Assembly: GCA_947471035.1 (NCBI GenBank)
Contig: CANIWJ010000011.1
Span: 1 to 48,966 of the forward strand
Source of the DNA: Verrucomicrobiota bacterium
Lineage (GTDB): Bacteria > Verrucomicrobiota > Verrucomicrobiia > Opitutales > Opitutaceae
Direction of reading: 5' to 3'
Length of the DNA: 48,966 bases
Shown: positions 23,950 to 33,449 of the stretch, one piece after another
How positions within the stretch are numbered: the stretch's first letter is position 1
Layout: each line of letters begins with the position of its first letter
The notes under the pieces: model-generated
The model's input: only the letters and a program-made list of their open reading frames with translations
The model's database searches: none
What the model was told of the DNA's origin: nothing
Position numbers and translations under genes: made by a program

Positions 23950-26900
23950 TTCAGGTTTAAGCGTGTCTTAAGGCCGGTATCGGTCGAAGGGGCGAGGAAG
24001 ACGCGCTCGGCCGCCACGCCGCCCTTTTCCACGAGCCAGGCACGGATCGCCTGTGCCCGCGCTTCGCCGAGTTGTTGGACCTCGGCGTCGGTGATGCGGA
24101 TCAGGCCCAGCAAACGCGTTTCCATTTCGGCGAGAGTGATGGTGGCCGGGACGGCTTGGGGGGACGCACTCGAATCGGGCTTGGATTTAGCTACGGTAGT
24201 CGGTGCGGGTCCGGGGGTGAGTTCGGCGGGCAAGGTCACGGGCTTGTTTGCCTCGCGATTCGGAGTCGGGCGAAAGCGGGTGATGCGTCCGATGCTTTGC
24301 GTCCGGCGTGACGCGTCGGCGACTTTGGGGGCGGAAATCACGGGTATGACGACCTTCATGTCGTCCGTGCCGGAGAAGAGCTGCGGGGCCGTTTCTCCTA
24401 CGATGGGAGGGAAGGCGGCGGCGGCGTATAGTTTGGCCAACATCGCGGTCCGTTGCTCCGGGGTGATTTCGATTTGATCAACGGCAGGTGTGGCGGGATC
24501 GGTCTGTTGGCGTTCCGCCCAGATTGCCGTGCGCACCGAACGTTCCAGGCGGAAACGGCGCAGGGCAACCAAGTCGGGCACGGGGCTGAAACCGCCGACG
24601 ATATCCAGGGAGAGCGCGGGGCGGGAGTTGAGCGCTTTAGCCACGGTCTGCAGTTTCTTCTCTGCCGAGTCGTCGAGCGTGGTGGAGCCCGGGGCGAATT
24701 CTTGCCAGCCCAGCTCCTCGCCGCCGCCGCCGAACGCTGCGCCGAGCAGGGAAAACGGGGAGGAGGCCGCCTTGGTCAGAATATTAAGCAACACGCGCCC
24801 GACCACACGGCCGATCTTGAATTCGGGGTCGTCGAGGCTGCCCTTCACCGGCAGGTCGATGATGATCTTTCCTTGTGAGTCGCGCAACAAACCGAGGGCC
24901 AGCCCGACCGGGAGTTTGGTGGCTTCGGGGCTGTTGTTTTTTTCGCCGAGGAAAAACTGCTCGAGCGTCACCACGTTGCTGGTGTCGATTTTCCGGTCTT
25001 GGAGCTGGGCTTTGACCGCGACGTTGAGATTGCCGCGCGCCAGGGTGCGACCGGCGTATTTGCCGATGTAGGGTCCGGCACCGGGTTGCAGGTCGATGCC
25101 CTTGAAATCCACGTTCACGTCCACGAAGGCGGGGCGACCGAGCGGGTTTAGTTTGCCGGTGATGGTGACGGGGGCGACGCCATCGACTTTACCCTTCAGG
25201 CTGACATCGGCCCGGCCGAGGGCGGCGGCAGACAGGCCGGTGATGGCGCCGGAAAACTCCGTGATCGCGGCGCGGGCGGCCGGGCGGATGGACCTGTCCT
25301 CGAAACGGAAGGCGGCCTGCTCGAATGCGAAGCGGTCGATGGTGATATCCAGTGGCTCGGCGGTGGGGCCGCTAGGCACCGTAACGGTGGCGTCGCTCGC
25401 GGGGGCGGGGGCGGCGGAGGCGTGGGTTACGGAGGCGATGCTCAAAGTGCCGTCGGGTTCGATGCGAACCGAGGCGGTGGGCTCGACGAAGCGAATCTCG
25501 TCGGCGTGAAAGGAAAACGGGGCGCTGGTGAGCTTGATTCCGGTGACGGCCAGATCGGTCCATTTCACGAAATCCTCGGATAGTTTTCCATCGAGCACCG
25601 AGAGTTCGGCCAGGCCGAAGTCGCCAGCGAAGCTGGCCACGCCGTCACGCAGGGTGGCGCGGCCCCGGGTGCGCAGAAAGCCGTCGGCAAGGCGCACGTT
25701 GACCAGCGGTTCAAGGTAGGGGCTGGAGTTGGCGAGAGCGAGGTGTTCGAGCGTGATGGCCAGATCCGCCGTCAAGGGCTGCGGGATCACAGTGCCGGTC
25801 AGGGCGATGCGGCCATCGCGCGGGAGTTTTATCCCTAGTTCAAGCGGTAGGGCGCGGTCGAGTCGGGTCGAGTCGAGGTCGCGCACGGTGAGGGTGAGGT
25901 CGTCGATGCGTTGTTCGACGTGGCGTGCAGTCGTGAGGTCGGCTGCGTCGATCCGAACTCCGGATACGCTGATTTCGCCGATGGTGACCGCAGGTTGGGG
26001 CGGCGGGGCGACCGGGCTTGGGGCGGCGGTGGGGTGGGGGGCTTTGGCGGCGAGGGCGCGAGCGGAGCCGGGTTTGGGTTCAAACAAACGCAGCAGGTCG
26101 ATGCCGTTCGCGTCGCGCGCGGCTTTTAGGTCCACGCCCTCGATGGCGATTTTGGTGATGGCAGCGCGGCGGGTGATGGCGTCGGCATTGATGCCGGTGA
26201 CGGCCAGTCGCTTGAGCACGAAGGCGTCGGTCGTGGCGCCGGGCGCGCCGATGCGCACCTCGCGGAGGACCACGCTGCCGTCGGCCAGGGTGAGCGCAGG
26301 GCCGTCGGGTTTTAGTTCAAAGGCGTAGCGGCCGGAGAAATCGACAAAGGCCGAGTGTAGGTCTCCCACCAACTGGTCGTCGAAGTAGGGCGTCAAGTGG
26401 GCGACATCGATGTTTTTCAGGACTAGTTCACCGGTGGATTTGACCGGATCGGCGGAGAGTTTGCCCTTCCAGACAAAATGAGCTCCGGCCGAGGTGACGG
26501 CCTCGAACTGATATGAGGCGTTGGGTTCGCCCACGGTGTGAAAGTCCGTAAGCGCGAAGCTGATCGGGCCGATGCCCAGCGCGTAAGGCCGATTGGCGGC
26601 GGCATCATTGAATTGAATGCTGGCGTCGGTGACCGCGAGTTTACCTACGAAAACTGGGAACGGTTTCTTGGCCTCGGCTTTGGGTTTAGCGGAAGCGGTG
26701 GTAGCGGGCCCAGACGAGACCGACAATTGGGCGAGGATGTCGTCGAAGTTGAAGCCCCCGGTTTTGGTGCGGTCGATGTGGGCCTTGAAGCCGTCCAGGG
26801 AAACTTCCTCCAGCCGCAGTTCGCCGGCGTAGAGGGAGCTGGCACTGAGGTTTACGTGCAGACGCCGCCAACCGGTGAAGAGGCCTTGGCCCGGCGCCGC

Positions 26901-27182
26901 GTCGGCGATGGCAAAGCCCTCGATGGTGGCGGAGAGGGCCAGGGGATTTAATTCGATCCGGTCGATCGTAACCGTGCGCCCGAGTCGGGCGGAGAGTTGT
27001 TTGATCGCTTGGGCTTTGGCGATGGGGGGCAGACCGTAAAAGCCGAAGAGGATCAGAAAAATCAAGGTGCCCAGGGCGATTAGGGAGCGCCGGAAACGGC
27101 GGAAAAACGAGGGCCGGACGCCACGCGCGGCGCGAAGTTCTTGCAGGGAGGGCGCGGAGGCGGAGCGATGGTTTTGGCTCAT
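23946..27182 (-). CDS. DUF748 / AsmA-like membrane protein
   Basis: A 1078-residue protein with a cytoplasmic basic N-terminus and one hydrophobic helix (SLIALGTLIFLILFGFYGL, ~33-51). A very long periplasmic region follows, starting ARLGRTVTIDRIELNPLALSATIEGF, which is the AsmA/DUF748 opening pattern. Repeating beta-strand units follow, with Pro/Ala linkers near residues 380-395 and in the last 200 residues. Near the end ITDAEVQQLGEARAQAIRAWLVEKG resembles the usual DUF748 tail. AsmA-like proteins form long lipid-conducting grooves bridging the two membranes; such a role is inferred here. It forms a probable operon with the peroxiredoxin (83 bp upstream) and the YkgJ-like gene (overlap). Confidence 0.82.
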   Translation of the reverse strand: MSQNHRSASAPSLQELRAARGVRPSFFRRFRRSLIALGTLIFLILFGFYGLPPIAKAQAIKQLSARLGRTVTIDRIELNPLALSATIEGFAIADAAPGQGLFTGWRRLHVNLSASSLYAGELRLEEVSLDGFKAHIDRTKTGGFNFDDILAQLSVSSGPATTASAKPKAEAKKPFPVFVGKLAVTDASIQFNDAAANRPYALGIGPISFALTDFHTVGEPNASYQFEAVTSAGAHFVWKGKLSADPVKSTGELVLKNIDVAHLTPYFDDQLVGDLHSAFVDFSGRYAFELKPDGPALTLADGSVVLREVRIGAPGATTDAFVLKRLAVTGINADAITRRAAITKIAIEGVDLKAARDANGIDLLRLFEPKPGSARALAAKAPHPTAAPSPVAPPPQPAVTIGEISVSGVRIDAADLTTARHVEQRIDDLTLTVRDLDSTRLDRALPLELGIKLPRDGRIALTGTVIPQPLTADLAITLEHLALANSSPYLEPLVNVRLADGFLRTRGRATLRDGVASFAGDFGLAELSVLDGKLSEDFVKWTDLAVTGIKLTSAPFSFHADEIRFVEPTASVRIEPDGTLSIASVTHASAAPAPASDATVTVPSGPTAEPLDITIDRFAFEQAAFRFEDRSIRPAARAAITEFSGAITGLSAAALGRADVSLKGKVDGVAPVTITGKLNPLGRPAFVDVNVDFKGIDLQPGAGPYIGKYAGRTLARGNLNVAVKAQLQDRKIDTSNVVTLEQFFLGEKNNSPEATKLPVGLALGLLRDSQGKIIIDLPVKGSLDDPEFKIGRVVGRVLLNILTKAASSPFSLLGAAFGGGGEELGWQEFAPGSTTLDDSAEKKLQTVAKALNSRPALSLDIVGGFSPVPDLVALRRFRLERSVRTAIWAERQQTDPATPAVDQIEITPEQRTAMLAKLYAAAAFPPIVGETAPQLFSGTDDMKVVIPVISAPKVADASRRTQSIGRITRFRPTPNREANKPVTLPAELTPGPAPTTVAKSKPDSSASPQAVPATITLAEMETRLLGLIRITDAEVQQLGEARAQAIRAWLVEKGGVAAERVFLAPSTDTGLKTRLNLK

Positions 27183-27265
27183 GGAGCGGGCGACCCAAAC
27201 GCATCACGCATCGTCCCGCAAGCCGCGCTTCGGATGGGCGATTTGGGCGGAACTGCTGCCCCGGT

Positions 27266-27742
27266 TTACTTCAAACCATCGAGCAGGGCGTGGAGCTGGG
27301 CGGCGTGGTCCTTGGTGTCCACCTTTTCGGCTACGGCCAGCAAGGTGCCGTCCTTGCCGATGACGAATGCGGCTCGGGCCGGACCTTCGTAGGTTTTGCC
27401 ATACATGGATTTTTCCACGATGGCGTCGGCGGCCTTGGCGAAGAGGTCGTCGGGGTCGCTCGCGAGGGTGTAGGCGATGCCCTTTTTGACCGCGTATTTC
27501 AGATGCGAGCCGCAGGTGTCGCGGGAGACGGCGACTAGGTTATAGCCGCGTTGGTCGAATTCGGCGGCGTGGGCGGCGAGAGAGTCGTTCTGCTTATCGC
27601 ACGAACCGGTGTTGTTCTTCATGTAAACCGAAACGATGGTCGGTCGGGTGAGCAGGTCTTTGAACGCGACCTCGGCCTCTTGGCCGGCGCGGACGACTTT
27701 GAGTTTGAACTGGGTTTTGAGTTTTTGACCGGGTTGGAGCAT
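27266..27742 (-). CDS. Peroxiredoxin (AhpC/TSA, Bcp-like)
   Basis: A 158-residue thioredoxin-fold peroxidase. The peroxidatic-Cys motif reads NNTGSCDKQ, keeping T-x-x-C but lacking the usual Pro (typical TPGCT). VAVSRDTCGSHLKYAVKKG carries a second Cys where a resolving Cys could act, and matches the family SxDSxxSHxxF segment. The C-terminal VIGKDGTLLAVAEKVDTKDHAAQL is the usual sheet-helix end. It would reduce peroxides with thioredoxin. ATG 27742 (MLQPGQKL) is preferred over TTG 27754. Confidence 0.82.
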   Translation of the reverse strand: MLQPGQKLKTQFKLKVVRAGQEAEVAFKDLLTRPTIVSVYMKNNTGSCDKQNDSLAAHAAEFDQRGYNLVAVSRDTCGSHLKYAVKKGIAYTLASDPDDLFAKAADAIVEKSMYGKTYEGPARAAFVIGKDGTLLAVAEKVDTKDHAAQLHALLDGLK

Positions 27743-27825
27743 GGCGATGCGCAAGGAGCGGGCTAGCCTGCGCGGGTCAAAGGGGGAGCAGCTTTTTCTT
27801 AGCGGAGGGACTTGCCGACGAGCGG

Positions 27826-29082
27826 ATGTGGGCGCAGAACCGTGTTTCGCGTATGTTTCCGTCGCTGATTCAAATCTTTAAAGATAGAAAACTCAGATTG
27901 AGTCTCAGCCGCGAGGGATTGCCGGCCGAGTTGATCCGGCGGGCCCAGACGCGGCAGGAATATCGCATGGCGTGGTGGCGTTTGGTGCTGGCGCTGGTGC
28001 CGATGGCGGAGGCCTTGGTAGATCCCGCCCGCAGCGGGGGTGTTTTCAGCTATGTCGTGATCGTCTATGCGTTGATCGTGCTTATGCTTGCAAGCAGACG
28101 GAGCAGGTCGCCGGTTTGGCGGTGGGTGTTCGCGTTTGGCGATGTGGCGGCTTTGCAGGCCTATGTTTACTTTTACCTCGGCGGACGCACCAGCGAGGCC
28201 GAGGCTGCGTATGCCTATGTGGCGACGGCGAATGTCGTGTTGTTGACCAATTCCTTGCGCCTTTCCTTGCCTTTGCTCTGGTCTTCGGCGGCCGGGATCA
28301 TCGCCTGCTATTTGCTGTATTTCCAAAACAGTATGGACGATACCCGGGTGCGCATCGGCGGGGTGATGCTCCTGCTGATCGGGGCTGCGCTGGCCACGAT
28401 GATCGTGCGCGGACAGTTGCGTTTGCTGGCCGAGTCGCGGGTCAGCGCACGGCTACGGCGCTTTGTTTCGCCCGAAGTGGCCGATGATTTGGAACGCCGT
28501 CAAGAAGTAATCGATGTGCCGACGGCCCGCGAGGTGACGGTGCTGTTTGTCGATATTCGCGGTTTCACTCCAAGCGCGGAGACGATGGCTCCGGAGGCTT
28601 CCGTGGCGTTTCTCAATCAGTTTTTTAATCGCGTCACCCTGGCAGTTTACCAGCAACGCGGCACCATTGATAAATACATAGGCGATTGCGTGATGGTGCT
28701 TTTTGGTGCGCCGCTGAGTCAGCCAGATGACGCTACCCGGGCAGTGAGGGCGGCGCAGGGGATTCTACGTTCGATCCAGGAATGGAACGTCGAGCGTGCA
28801 TTGAGCGGCCAGCCGCCAGTAAAAATTGGCATCGGCTTAAACACCTCCCAAGTCGTGGCCGGCGCGGTGGGCACACCGCAGAAACTTGAATATACCGTGA
28901 TCGGCGACGGGGTAAACGTGGCCGCGCGGGTCTGCGCTTTGACCAAGGAGCATGCCTCACCGATCTTGGTGACCGAGGCTACACGCAAGCGAGTAGCGCT
29001 GGAGTTGCCATGGCTTGATCACGGATCGGTTACGCTTCGCGGTCGTAGCCAAGAGCTAAAAATCTACGGGCTCGCCGGCTGA
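27826..29082 (+). CDS. Membrane class III adenylate/guanylate cyclase
   Basis: A 418-residue protein. About five hydrophobic helices (~50-205) form a membrane sensor region. The C-terminal catalytic domain (~225-400) has EVTVLFVDIRGFT (first metal Asp), GTIDKYIGDCVMVLFGAP (second metal Asp and purine-specifying Lys) and KLEYTVIGDGVNVAARV, as in adenylate cyclases. It would make cAMP from ATP in response to an unknown signal. No CRP-like regulator is in the window. ATG 27853 is an alternative start nine codons in. It converges with the dUTPase gene. Confidence 0.87.
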   Translation: MWAQNRVSRMFPSLIQIFKDRKLRLSLSREGLPAELIRRAQTRQEYRMAWWRLVLALVPMAEALVDPARSGGVFSYVVIVYALIVLMLASRRSRSPVWRWVFAFGDVAALQAYVYFYLGGRTSEAEAAYAYVATANVVLLTNSLRLSLPLLWSSAAGIIACYLLYFQNSMDDTRVRIGGVMLLLIGAALATMIVRGQLRLLAESRVSARLRRFVSPEVADDLERRQEVIDVPTAREVTVLFVDIRGFTPSAETMAPEASVAFLNQFFNRVTLAVYQQRGTIDKYIGDCVMVLFGAPLSQPDDATRAVRAAQGILRSIQEWNVERALSGQPPVKIGIGLNTSQVVAGAVGTPQKLEYTVIGDGVNVAARVCALTKEHASPILVTEATRKRVALELPWLDHGSVTLRGRSQELKIYGLAG

Positions 29083-29109
29083 GCGAGGGTGTAAACCCTT
29101 GGCTCGAGC

Positions 29110-29481
29110 TTAAATGTGCCGGGAGTCTTCGGCGTCTTTTTTGACGTAGCCGGTCTCCTGGCGCTGGTGGTTTACCTGGTTCTTTTTGAGGTAAGCCTGG
29201 TAAACGTCTTCCGCGCTCATGCCCAGGGTTTGGGCGAGCGATACGAGGAAGTGGAACAGGTCCACGACCTCGACCTTGGCGTTTTGCTCGTCGAATTTCT
29301 GATATTTCGCCCACCATTTCCAAGGCACGCTGTCGATCAGCTCGGCGGTTTCCTGCTGCATGGCGCGGGTGTAGTTAAGGATCCACTTGGCCTTTTCCTC
29401 GTCGGTGGGCGGCGGCAGGGTGACGCCGATGCGCGCGTTGAGGGCTTCCTGCATGCGAAAGATTTCTTCGAGCTTGTCCAT
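29110..29481 (-). CDS. Dimeric dUTPase (all-alpha NTP pyrophosphatase)
   Basis: A 123-residue all-helical protein of the dUTPase_2/MazG-like superfamily. The metal-binding helices are QQETAELIDSVPWKWWAK (E-x-x-E-like) and NAKVEVVDLFHFLVSLA (E-x-x-D), with the Trp-rich DSxPWKWW motif typical of dimeric dUTPases. It hydrolyses dUTP to dUMP, keeping uracil out of DNA. ATG 29481 (MDKLEEIF) is chosen. The longer frame to 29523 adds an Arg-rich leader unlike the family. Confidence 0.85.
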   Translation of the reverse strand: MDKLEEIFRMQEALNARIGVTLPPPTDEEKAKWILNYTRAMQQETAELIDSVPWKWWAKYQKFDEQNAKVEVVDLFHFLVSLAQTLGMSAEDVYQAYLKKNQVNHQRQETGYVKKDAEDSRHI

Positions 29482-29705
29482 GGTTGAAAAGTGCACGGTG
29501 CGAAGCCTCGCGCGGCTTGGCAAGCCCGGGACCTGCGTCCGCTTTTTGCCTTACAAACAAAAGATTGCGCCGGTGGCAGGGTATCATGACTTTCAGGGCA
29601 GATCGCAGCCGCGTGAAAGCGCCTCCCGCGCTCCGCCGCCGCGCTCTACCGCGCCGCTCCCACGCTCTTGTGGTGAGCGCGCTTTAACCAAAACAGAAAC
29701 CCGAC

Positions 29706-30896
29706 ATGTCCGCCCATAACCCGTCCGACGCCACGCCCTCCGAGGCGAACGTCGCGACTCCTGCCGCGCCCACCGCCCCCGTCGCTATCGACGGCTTCGG
29801 TGCCAGCCGCGGCACTGGCCTGGCCCGGGGCAAACGCCCCGCCCGCCCCGCCACCACTGCCCCGACCGGCTCCGTGCCCGTCGCCGGCTACCAACCGACC
29901 GCCGTCCAGGTGATCGTCGCCAAGACCGAATACGTTAACCCGTTCGCCCCCGAACCCGTGGCTGCGCCCGCTCCCGAACCCGCTCCGGCAGTGTTCGTGC
30001 CCGCTCCCAGCCAAGCTGCCGTCGCTCCTGCGCCGGTGGTCCCGGTGGCGGTTGCGCCTGTGTCCGAACCCGTTGCTCCCGTCCCGGCCCCCGTGCCGGT
30101 CGTGGTGGCGGCGGTCCCCGTCGCTCCTGCAGCCAAGGCCGAACTCAACATCCTGCCTCCCGCCGCGCCTCGTCCGGTGACGAGTTGGGAATCCGCCGGG
30201 GCGGCTTCTGCTCCGTTGCCTTCTCCGGTGCCTGCTCCGGCCAAGCCTGCCGCGCCCGCCACCCCGACGGGTGAGCGCCCGGTGTTCCGCATCGAGCGCA
30301 AGCCCGTCGTGGCTCGCGAGATCGAGCCGCTGCGCCCAGTCGAGGGCCGTCCCGCCGGCGAGCCTTCGCGTCGCGATGGCCGCGAGGGTGGCCGCCGCGG
30401 GGATGATCGTCGTCGTGACGGTGGCGAATCGCGCCGTCCCGAGGCGCGTCCCGCCATGCAGACTCCGAGCCCCGCTCCTACCGGAACTTTGCCCGCCGTT
30501 CCGGCTGCGGCGAAAAACGACAAGGGGCCCGGCTTCATGGGCTGGTTAAAGGGTATTTTCGGCGGAGGCCCTGAGGCTGCCGCTCCTGCCGCCGGCCAGG
30601 CGCCGCGCGGTGATCGGGGTCCTCGTCCCGAGGGTCAGGGTCGTGGCGATGGTCGCGGCCGGCGTGGTGGTCGCGGTCGCTCCGGCGGCGGCGGTTTCCA
30701 AGGCCAGAGCCAGGGTCAGCCCGTAGGCGAAAATCGTGGTCCCCGTCCCGAAGGTCAGGGGCAGGGTCAAGGCCAGCCCCGCCCGCCCGGCGAGGGTGGT
30801 AATCGTCGCCGTCATCGCGGCGGTCGCGGTCGCGGCCCTCGCCCCGAAGGCGGCGGTCCTCGCCCTGAGGGCGGCGCACCGCGTCCTCCGGTTTAG
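29706..30896 (+). CDS. Disordered Pro/Ala/Val-rich protein with RGG-type C-terminus
   Basis: A 396-residue protein of low complexity that I cannot assign to a family. Residues ~80-195 are Pro/Ala/Val repeats. Residues ~195-260 are charged (GERPVFRIERKPVVAREIEP, then Arg/Asp/Gly-rich text). A short amphipathic stretch GFMGWLKGIFGG (~279-290) follows. The last ~100 residues are Arg/Gly-rich with repeated GPRPEG and RGGRGR units. Gly/Arg tails of this kind bind RNA or form condensates in other proteins, so an RNA-linked role is a guess. No signal peptide or membrane helix is seen. It has a strong terminator after it, supporting it as a real expressed gene. Confidence 0.7.
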   Translation: MSAHNPSDATPSEANVATPAAPTAPVAIDGFGASRGTGLARGKRPARPATTAPTGSVPVAGYQPTAVQVIVAKTEYVNPFAPEPVAAPAPEPAPAVFVPAPSQAAVAPAPVVPVAVAPVSEPVAPVPAPVPVVVAAVPVAPAAKAELNILPPAAPRPVTSWESAGAASAPLPSPVPAPAKPAAPATPTGERPVFRIERKPVVAREIEPLRPVEGRPAGEPSRRDGREGGRRGDDRRRDGGESRRPEARPAMQTPSPAPTGTLPAVPAAAKNDKGPGFMGWLKGIFGGGPEAAAPAAGQAPRGDRGPRPEGQGRGDGRGRRGGRGRSGGGGFQGQSQGQPVGENRGPRPEGQGQGQGQPRPPGEGGNRRRHRGGRGRGPRPEGGGPRPEGGAPRPPV

Positions 30897-30941
30897 GCTT
30901 AATAAGCCTTGCCAAGCCCGCTGCGCCTCCGCGCATTTCCG

Positions 30942-30976
30942 AAGCGTCCGCCCTTGCCGGCGGGCGCTTCTTTTTT
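30942..30976 (+). terminator. Rho-independent terminator after the RGG protein gene
   Basis: An 11-bp stem (30942-30952 with 30959-30969, one G-T pair) with a six-base loop is followed by TTCTTTTTT. It separates the gene at 29706-30896 from murA. Confidence 0.88.
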
Positions 30977-31024
30977 GTCCGGTTTTCTCGCTCTCCGTTC
31001 CCTTCTTCCCGATCTTCTCCCTCC

Positions 31025-32317
31025 ATGGCCGATCTCATTGTGCAAGGCGGTAAGCCCCTCTCGGGCACCGTCGTCCCATCCGGTAATAAAAACTCGGTGC
31101 TGCCGATTTTCTGCGCCTCCTTGCTGACCGATGAACCGGTCACGCTGCGCAATGTCCCGGACATCACGGACCTGAATAAACTGGTCGCCTTCCTGACCTC
31201 GCAGGGCTCGCGCATCGAGTGGGATCGCGCCGCCGGCGTCATGCTTCTGGATCATTCCGGTTTCCGCAGCACCCTGGCCAACGACGAACTGCCCTCGGAC
31301 ATGCGTTCGACGGTGTTGTTGTTTCCCGCTCTGCTGCATCGGCTGCACCGCATCACCATTCTGGCCAACGCCAAGGGCTGCTCGCTGGGGGTGCGCGAGA
31401 TTGATCCGCACTTGGAAATCCTCGGCGCGCTCGGAGCCACGGTGGGTTCGGGCGACCCCTTGGTCATCGCTTTGCCGTCGGGTTTCATCGGCGCGCGCCA
31501 TTGGTGCGACTACATGTCGGTCACGGTGACGGAAAACTTCGCCATGGCGGCCTCCCTTGGCAAGGGCGAGTCCACCCTCATCAATGCCGCCAGCGAACCG
31601 CATGTGCAGGAATTGCTGGCCGCGCTGGTCGCGATGGGAGCGCAGATCGAGGGCATCGGCACCTCAATGATCCGCATCACCGGCGTGACCAAGCTCCACG
31701 GGGCCGACATCACCATCGGCAGTGATTACCACGAGATCGTGACCTTCCTCGCGCTCGGCGCCATCACCGGCGGCGAGGTGCGGGTAACCAAGGCCTTGCC
31801 CCATCACTTCGATCTGATCGTGCGCGCCTTCGCCAAGCTCGGTGTCGTGGTCGAGCACGAGGGCGATGTCGCCATCGTGCGTCGCGGCCAGAAGCTCAAA
31901 ATCGTCGAGCCCTATACCAGCAATCTTCTGCCCAAAATCGAGGCCGCGCCCTGGCCGTATTTCTCGGTCGATCTGCTGCCGCTTATGATCGCCCTGAGCG
32001 TGCGTTGCGACGGCACCATCCATTTCTGGAACAAGGTTTACGAAAACGGCTTCGCTTGGATTCCCGAGCTGGCCAAGTTCGGCGCGCACGCGGTGGTGAG
32101 CGACCCGCATCGCCTGATTGTGTTTGGCAACCGTCCGCTGCGCCCCGCCACGGTGGATTCGCCTTACATCATTCGCGCCGCCGTGGCGCTGGCCATGGTC
32201 GCCGCCGCCATCCCCGGCCGCTCGGTGGTGCGCCACGCCGAGATCATCCAGCGCGCCCATCCGCGCTTCGTGGAGAATCTCCGCAGCCTCGGGGCCGAGA
32301 TGGAGTGGACCAAGTAA
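31025..32317 (+). CDS. murA: UDP-N-acetylglucosamine 1-carboxyvinyltransferase
   Basis: A 430-residue enzyme catalysing the first committed step of peptidoglycan synthesis, PEP transfer to UDP-GlcNAc. The N-terminus [23 protein letters not shown] carries the Lys-Asn pair of the active site. The loop [16 protein letters not shown] holds the Cys equivalent to E. coli Cys115, though the usual GGCxIGxRPID is altered. The repeated TIM-like halves and the C-terminal [19 protein letters not shown] match the family. Four bases separate its stop from ruvB, suggesting co-transcription. It may be one of two MurA paralogues; only this copy is visible. Confidence 0.9.
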   Translation: MADLIVQGGKPLSGTVVPSGNKNSVLPIFCASLLTDEPVTLRNVPDITDLNKLVAFLTSQGSRIEWDRAAGVMLLDHSGFRSTLANDELPSDMRSTVLLFPALLHRLHRITILANAKGCSLGVREIDPHLEILGALGATVGSGDPLVIALPSGFIGARHWCDYMSVTVTENFAMAASLGKGESTLINAASEPHVQELLAALVAMGAQIEGIGTSMIRITGVTKLHGADITIGSDYHEIVTFLALGAITGGEVRVTKALPHHFDLIVRAFAKLGVVVEHEGDVAIVRRGQKLKIVEPYTSNLLPKIEAAPWPYFSVDLLPLMIALSVRCDGTIHFWNKVYENGFAWIPELAKFGAHAVVSDPHRLIVFGNRPLRPATVDSPYIIRAAVALAMVAAAIPGRSVVRHAEIIQRAHPRFVENLRSLGAEMEWTK

Positions 32318-32321
32318 CGCC

Positions 32322-33422
32322 ATGGCCAAACCCGCCAAAGCCTCCGCCGCCTCCGCGCCCAACGCGTCCGCCTATGCCGCCACTCCGCCCGCCGACGCGA
32401 AGGGGCTCAACTACCTCGCCTCGCAGCTGGCCGCGCCCGCCACCACCGCCGAGGCCGCGCTGCGCCCGCTCTCGTTTGCCGATTTCGCCGGCCAGACCAA
32501 ATCCGTCGAACGCCTCCGCATCATGGTCGGTGCCGCCCGCGCCCGCGGCGAAGCGCTTAACCACATCCTGCTCAGCGGCCCGCCCGGACTGGGTAAAACC
32601 ACGCTGTCCTTGATCCTCGGCGCGGAGATGGGCCGAAACGTGCGCATCACCTCCGGTCCGGTGGTGGAAAAAGCCTCCGATCTCGCCGGTCTGCTCACCA
32701 GTCTGGAGGAGGGCGATTTGCTCTTCATCGACGAGATCCACCGCATCCCGAAAACGGTCGAGGAATACCTCTACAGCGCGATGGAGGACTTCCGCCTCGA
32801 TATCATGATTGACCAGGGCCCCAACGCCCGCTCGGTTCGGCTCTCGCTGCCGCGCTTCACGCTTATCGGCGCGACTACGCGAGCCGGCATGCTCACCGCC
32901 CCGCTCCGCTCGCGCTTCACCCTTCAAACCCGGCTCGATTACTACGACGCCGCCACGCTCACCGGCATCGTCAAACGCTCCTGCGGCCTGCTTCAAGTCG
33001 GACTCGACGACGGTGGGGCCAGGGAAATCGCCACCCGTTCGCGCGGCACCCCACGTATCGCGAACAACTTGATCAACTTCGCCCGCGACTACGCCCAGCA
33101 GCGCGGCGACGGACGCATCACCCAGACCGCCGCCGCCGCCGCTCTCGAACTGCTCGAAATCGACGCCCGCGGCCTCGACGAAATGGATAAACGCATGCTG
33201 CGCGTCATGGCCGAAAACTATCGGGGCGGTCCCGTCGGACTCGGCACCGTAGCCATGGCGGTGAGCGAGGAAGCAGACACCCTTGAGGAGGTGCACGAAC
33301 CCTTCCTCATTCAGGAAGGCTATTTGCAACGCACCCCGCAGGGCAGGGTGCTCACGCCCAAGGGCTACGCCGCCATCGGACTTAAGCCGCTCGCCGGCGA
33401 CGCCCAAGGCAGCTTGTTGTGA
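32322..33422 (+). CDS. ruvB: Holliday junction branch migration ATPase RuvB
   Basis: A 366-residue AAA+ motor that drives branch migration with RuvA. Motifs are FADFAGQ and [18 protein letters not shown] (Walker A), [24 protein letters not shown] in two parts (Walker B and beta-hairpin region), [21 protein letters not shown] (sensor 1 and arginine finger) and [11 protein letters not shown] (sensor 2). A winged-helix C-terminus ends in QGSLL. The first ~40 residues are an Ala/Pro-rich extension not usual in RuvB. ATG 32322 lies 4 bp after murA. ruvA and ruvC are not here. Confidence 0.95.
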   Translation: MAKPAKASAASAPNASAYAATPPADAKGLNYLASQLAAPATTAEAALRPLSFADFAGQTKSVERLRIMVGAARARGEALNHILLSGPPGLGKTTLSLILGAEMGRNVRITSGPVVEKASDLAGLLTSLEEGDLLFIDEIHRIPKTVEEYLYSAMEDFRLDIMIDQGPNARSVRLSLPRFTLIGATTRAGMLTAPLRSRFTLQTRLDYYDAATLTGIVKRSCGLLQVGLDDGGAREIATRSRGTPRIANNLINFARDYAQQRGDGRITQTAAAAALELLEIDARGLDEMDKRMLRVMAENYRGGPVGLGTVAMAVSEEADTLEEVHEPFLIQEGYLQRTPQGRVLTPKGYAAIGLKPLAGDAQGSLL

Positions 33423-33449
33423 CACCGGTTGCGCCGCCGCCCTCCGCGT

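Noticed and set aside
29000-30000. An apparent switch from G-rich to C-rich plus strand near 29.5 kb, as if crossing the replication terminus
   Set aside because: The trend is broken by C-rich stretches at tyrA and prfC and is dominated on the right by tpsA codon bias. I saw no dif-like site. A cumulative GC-skew plot of the genome would be needed.
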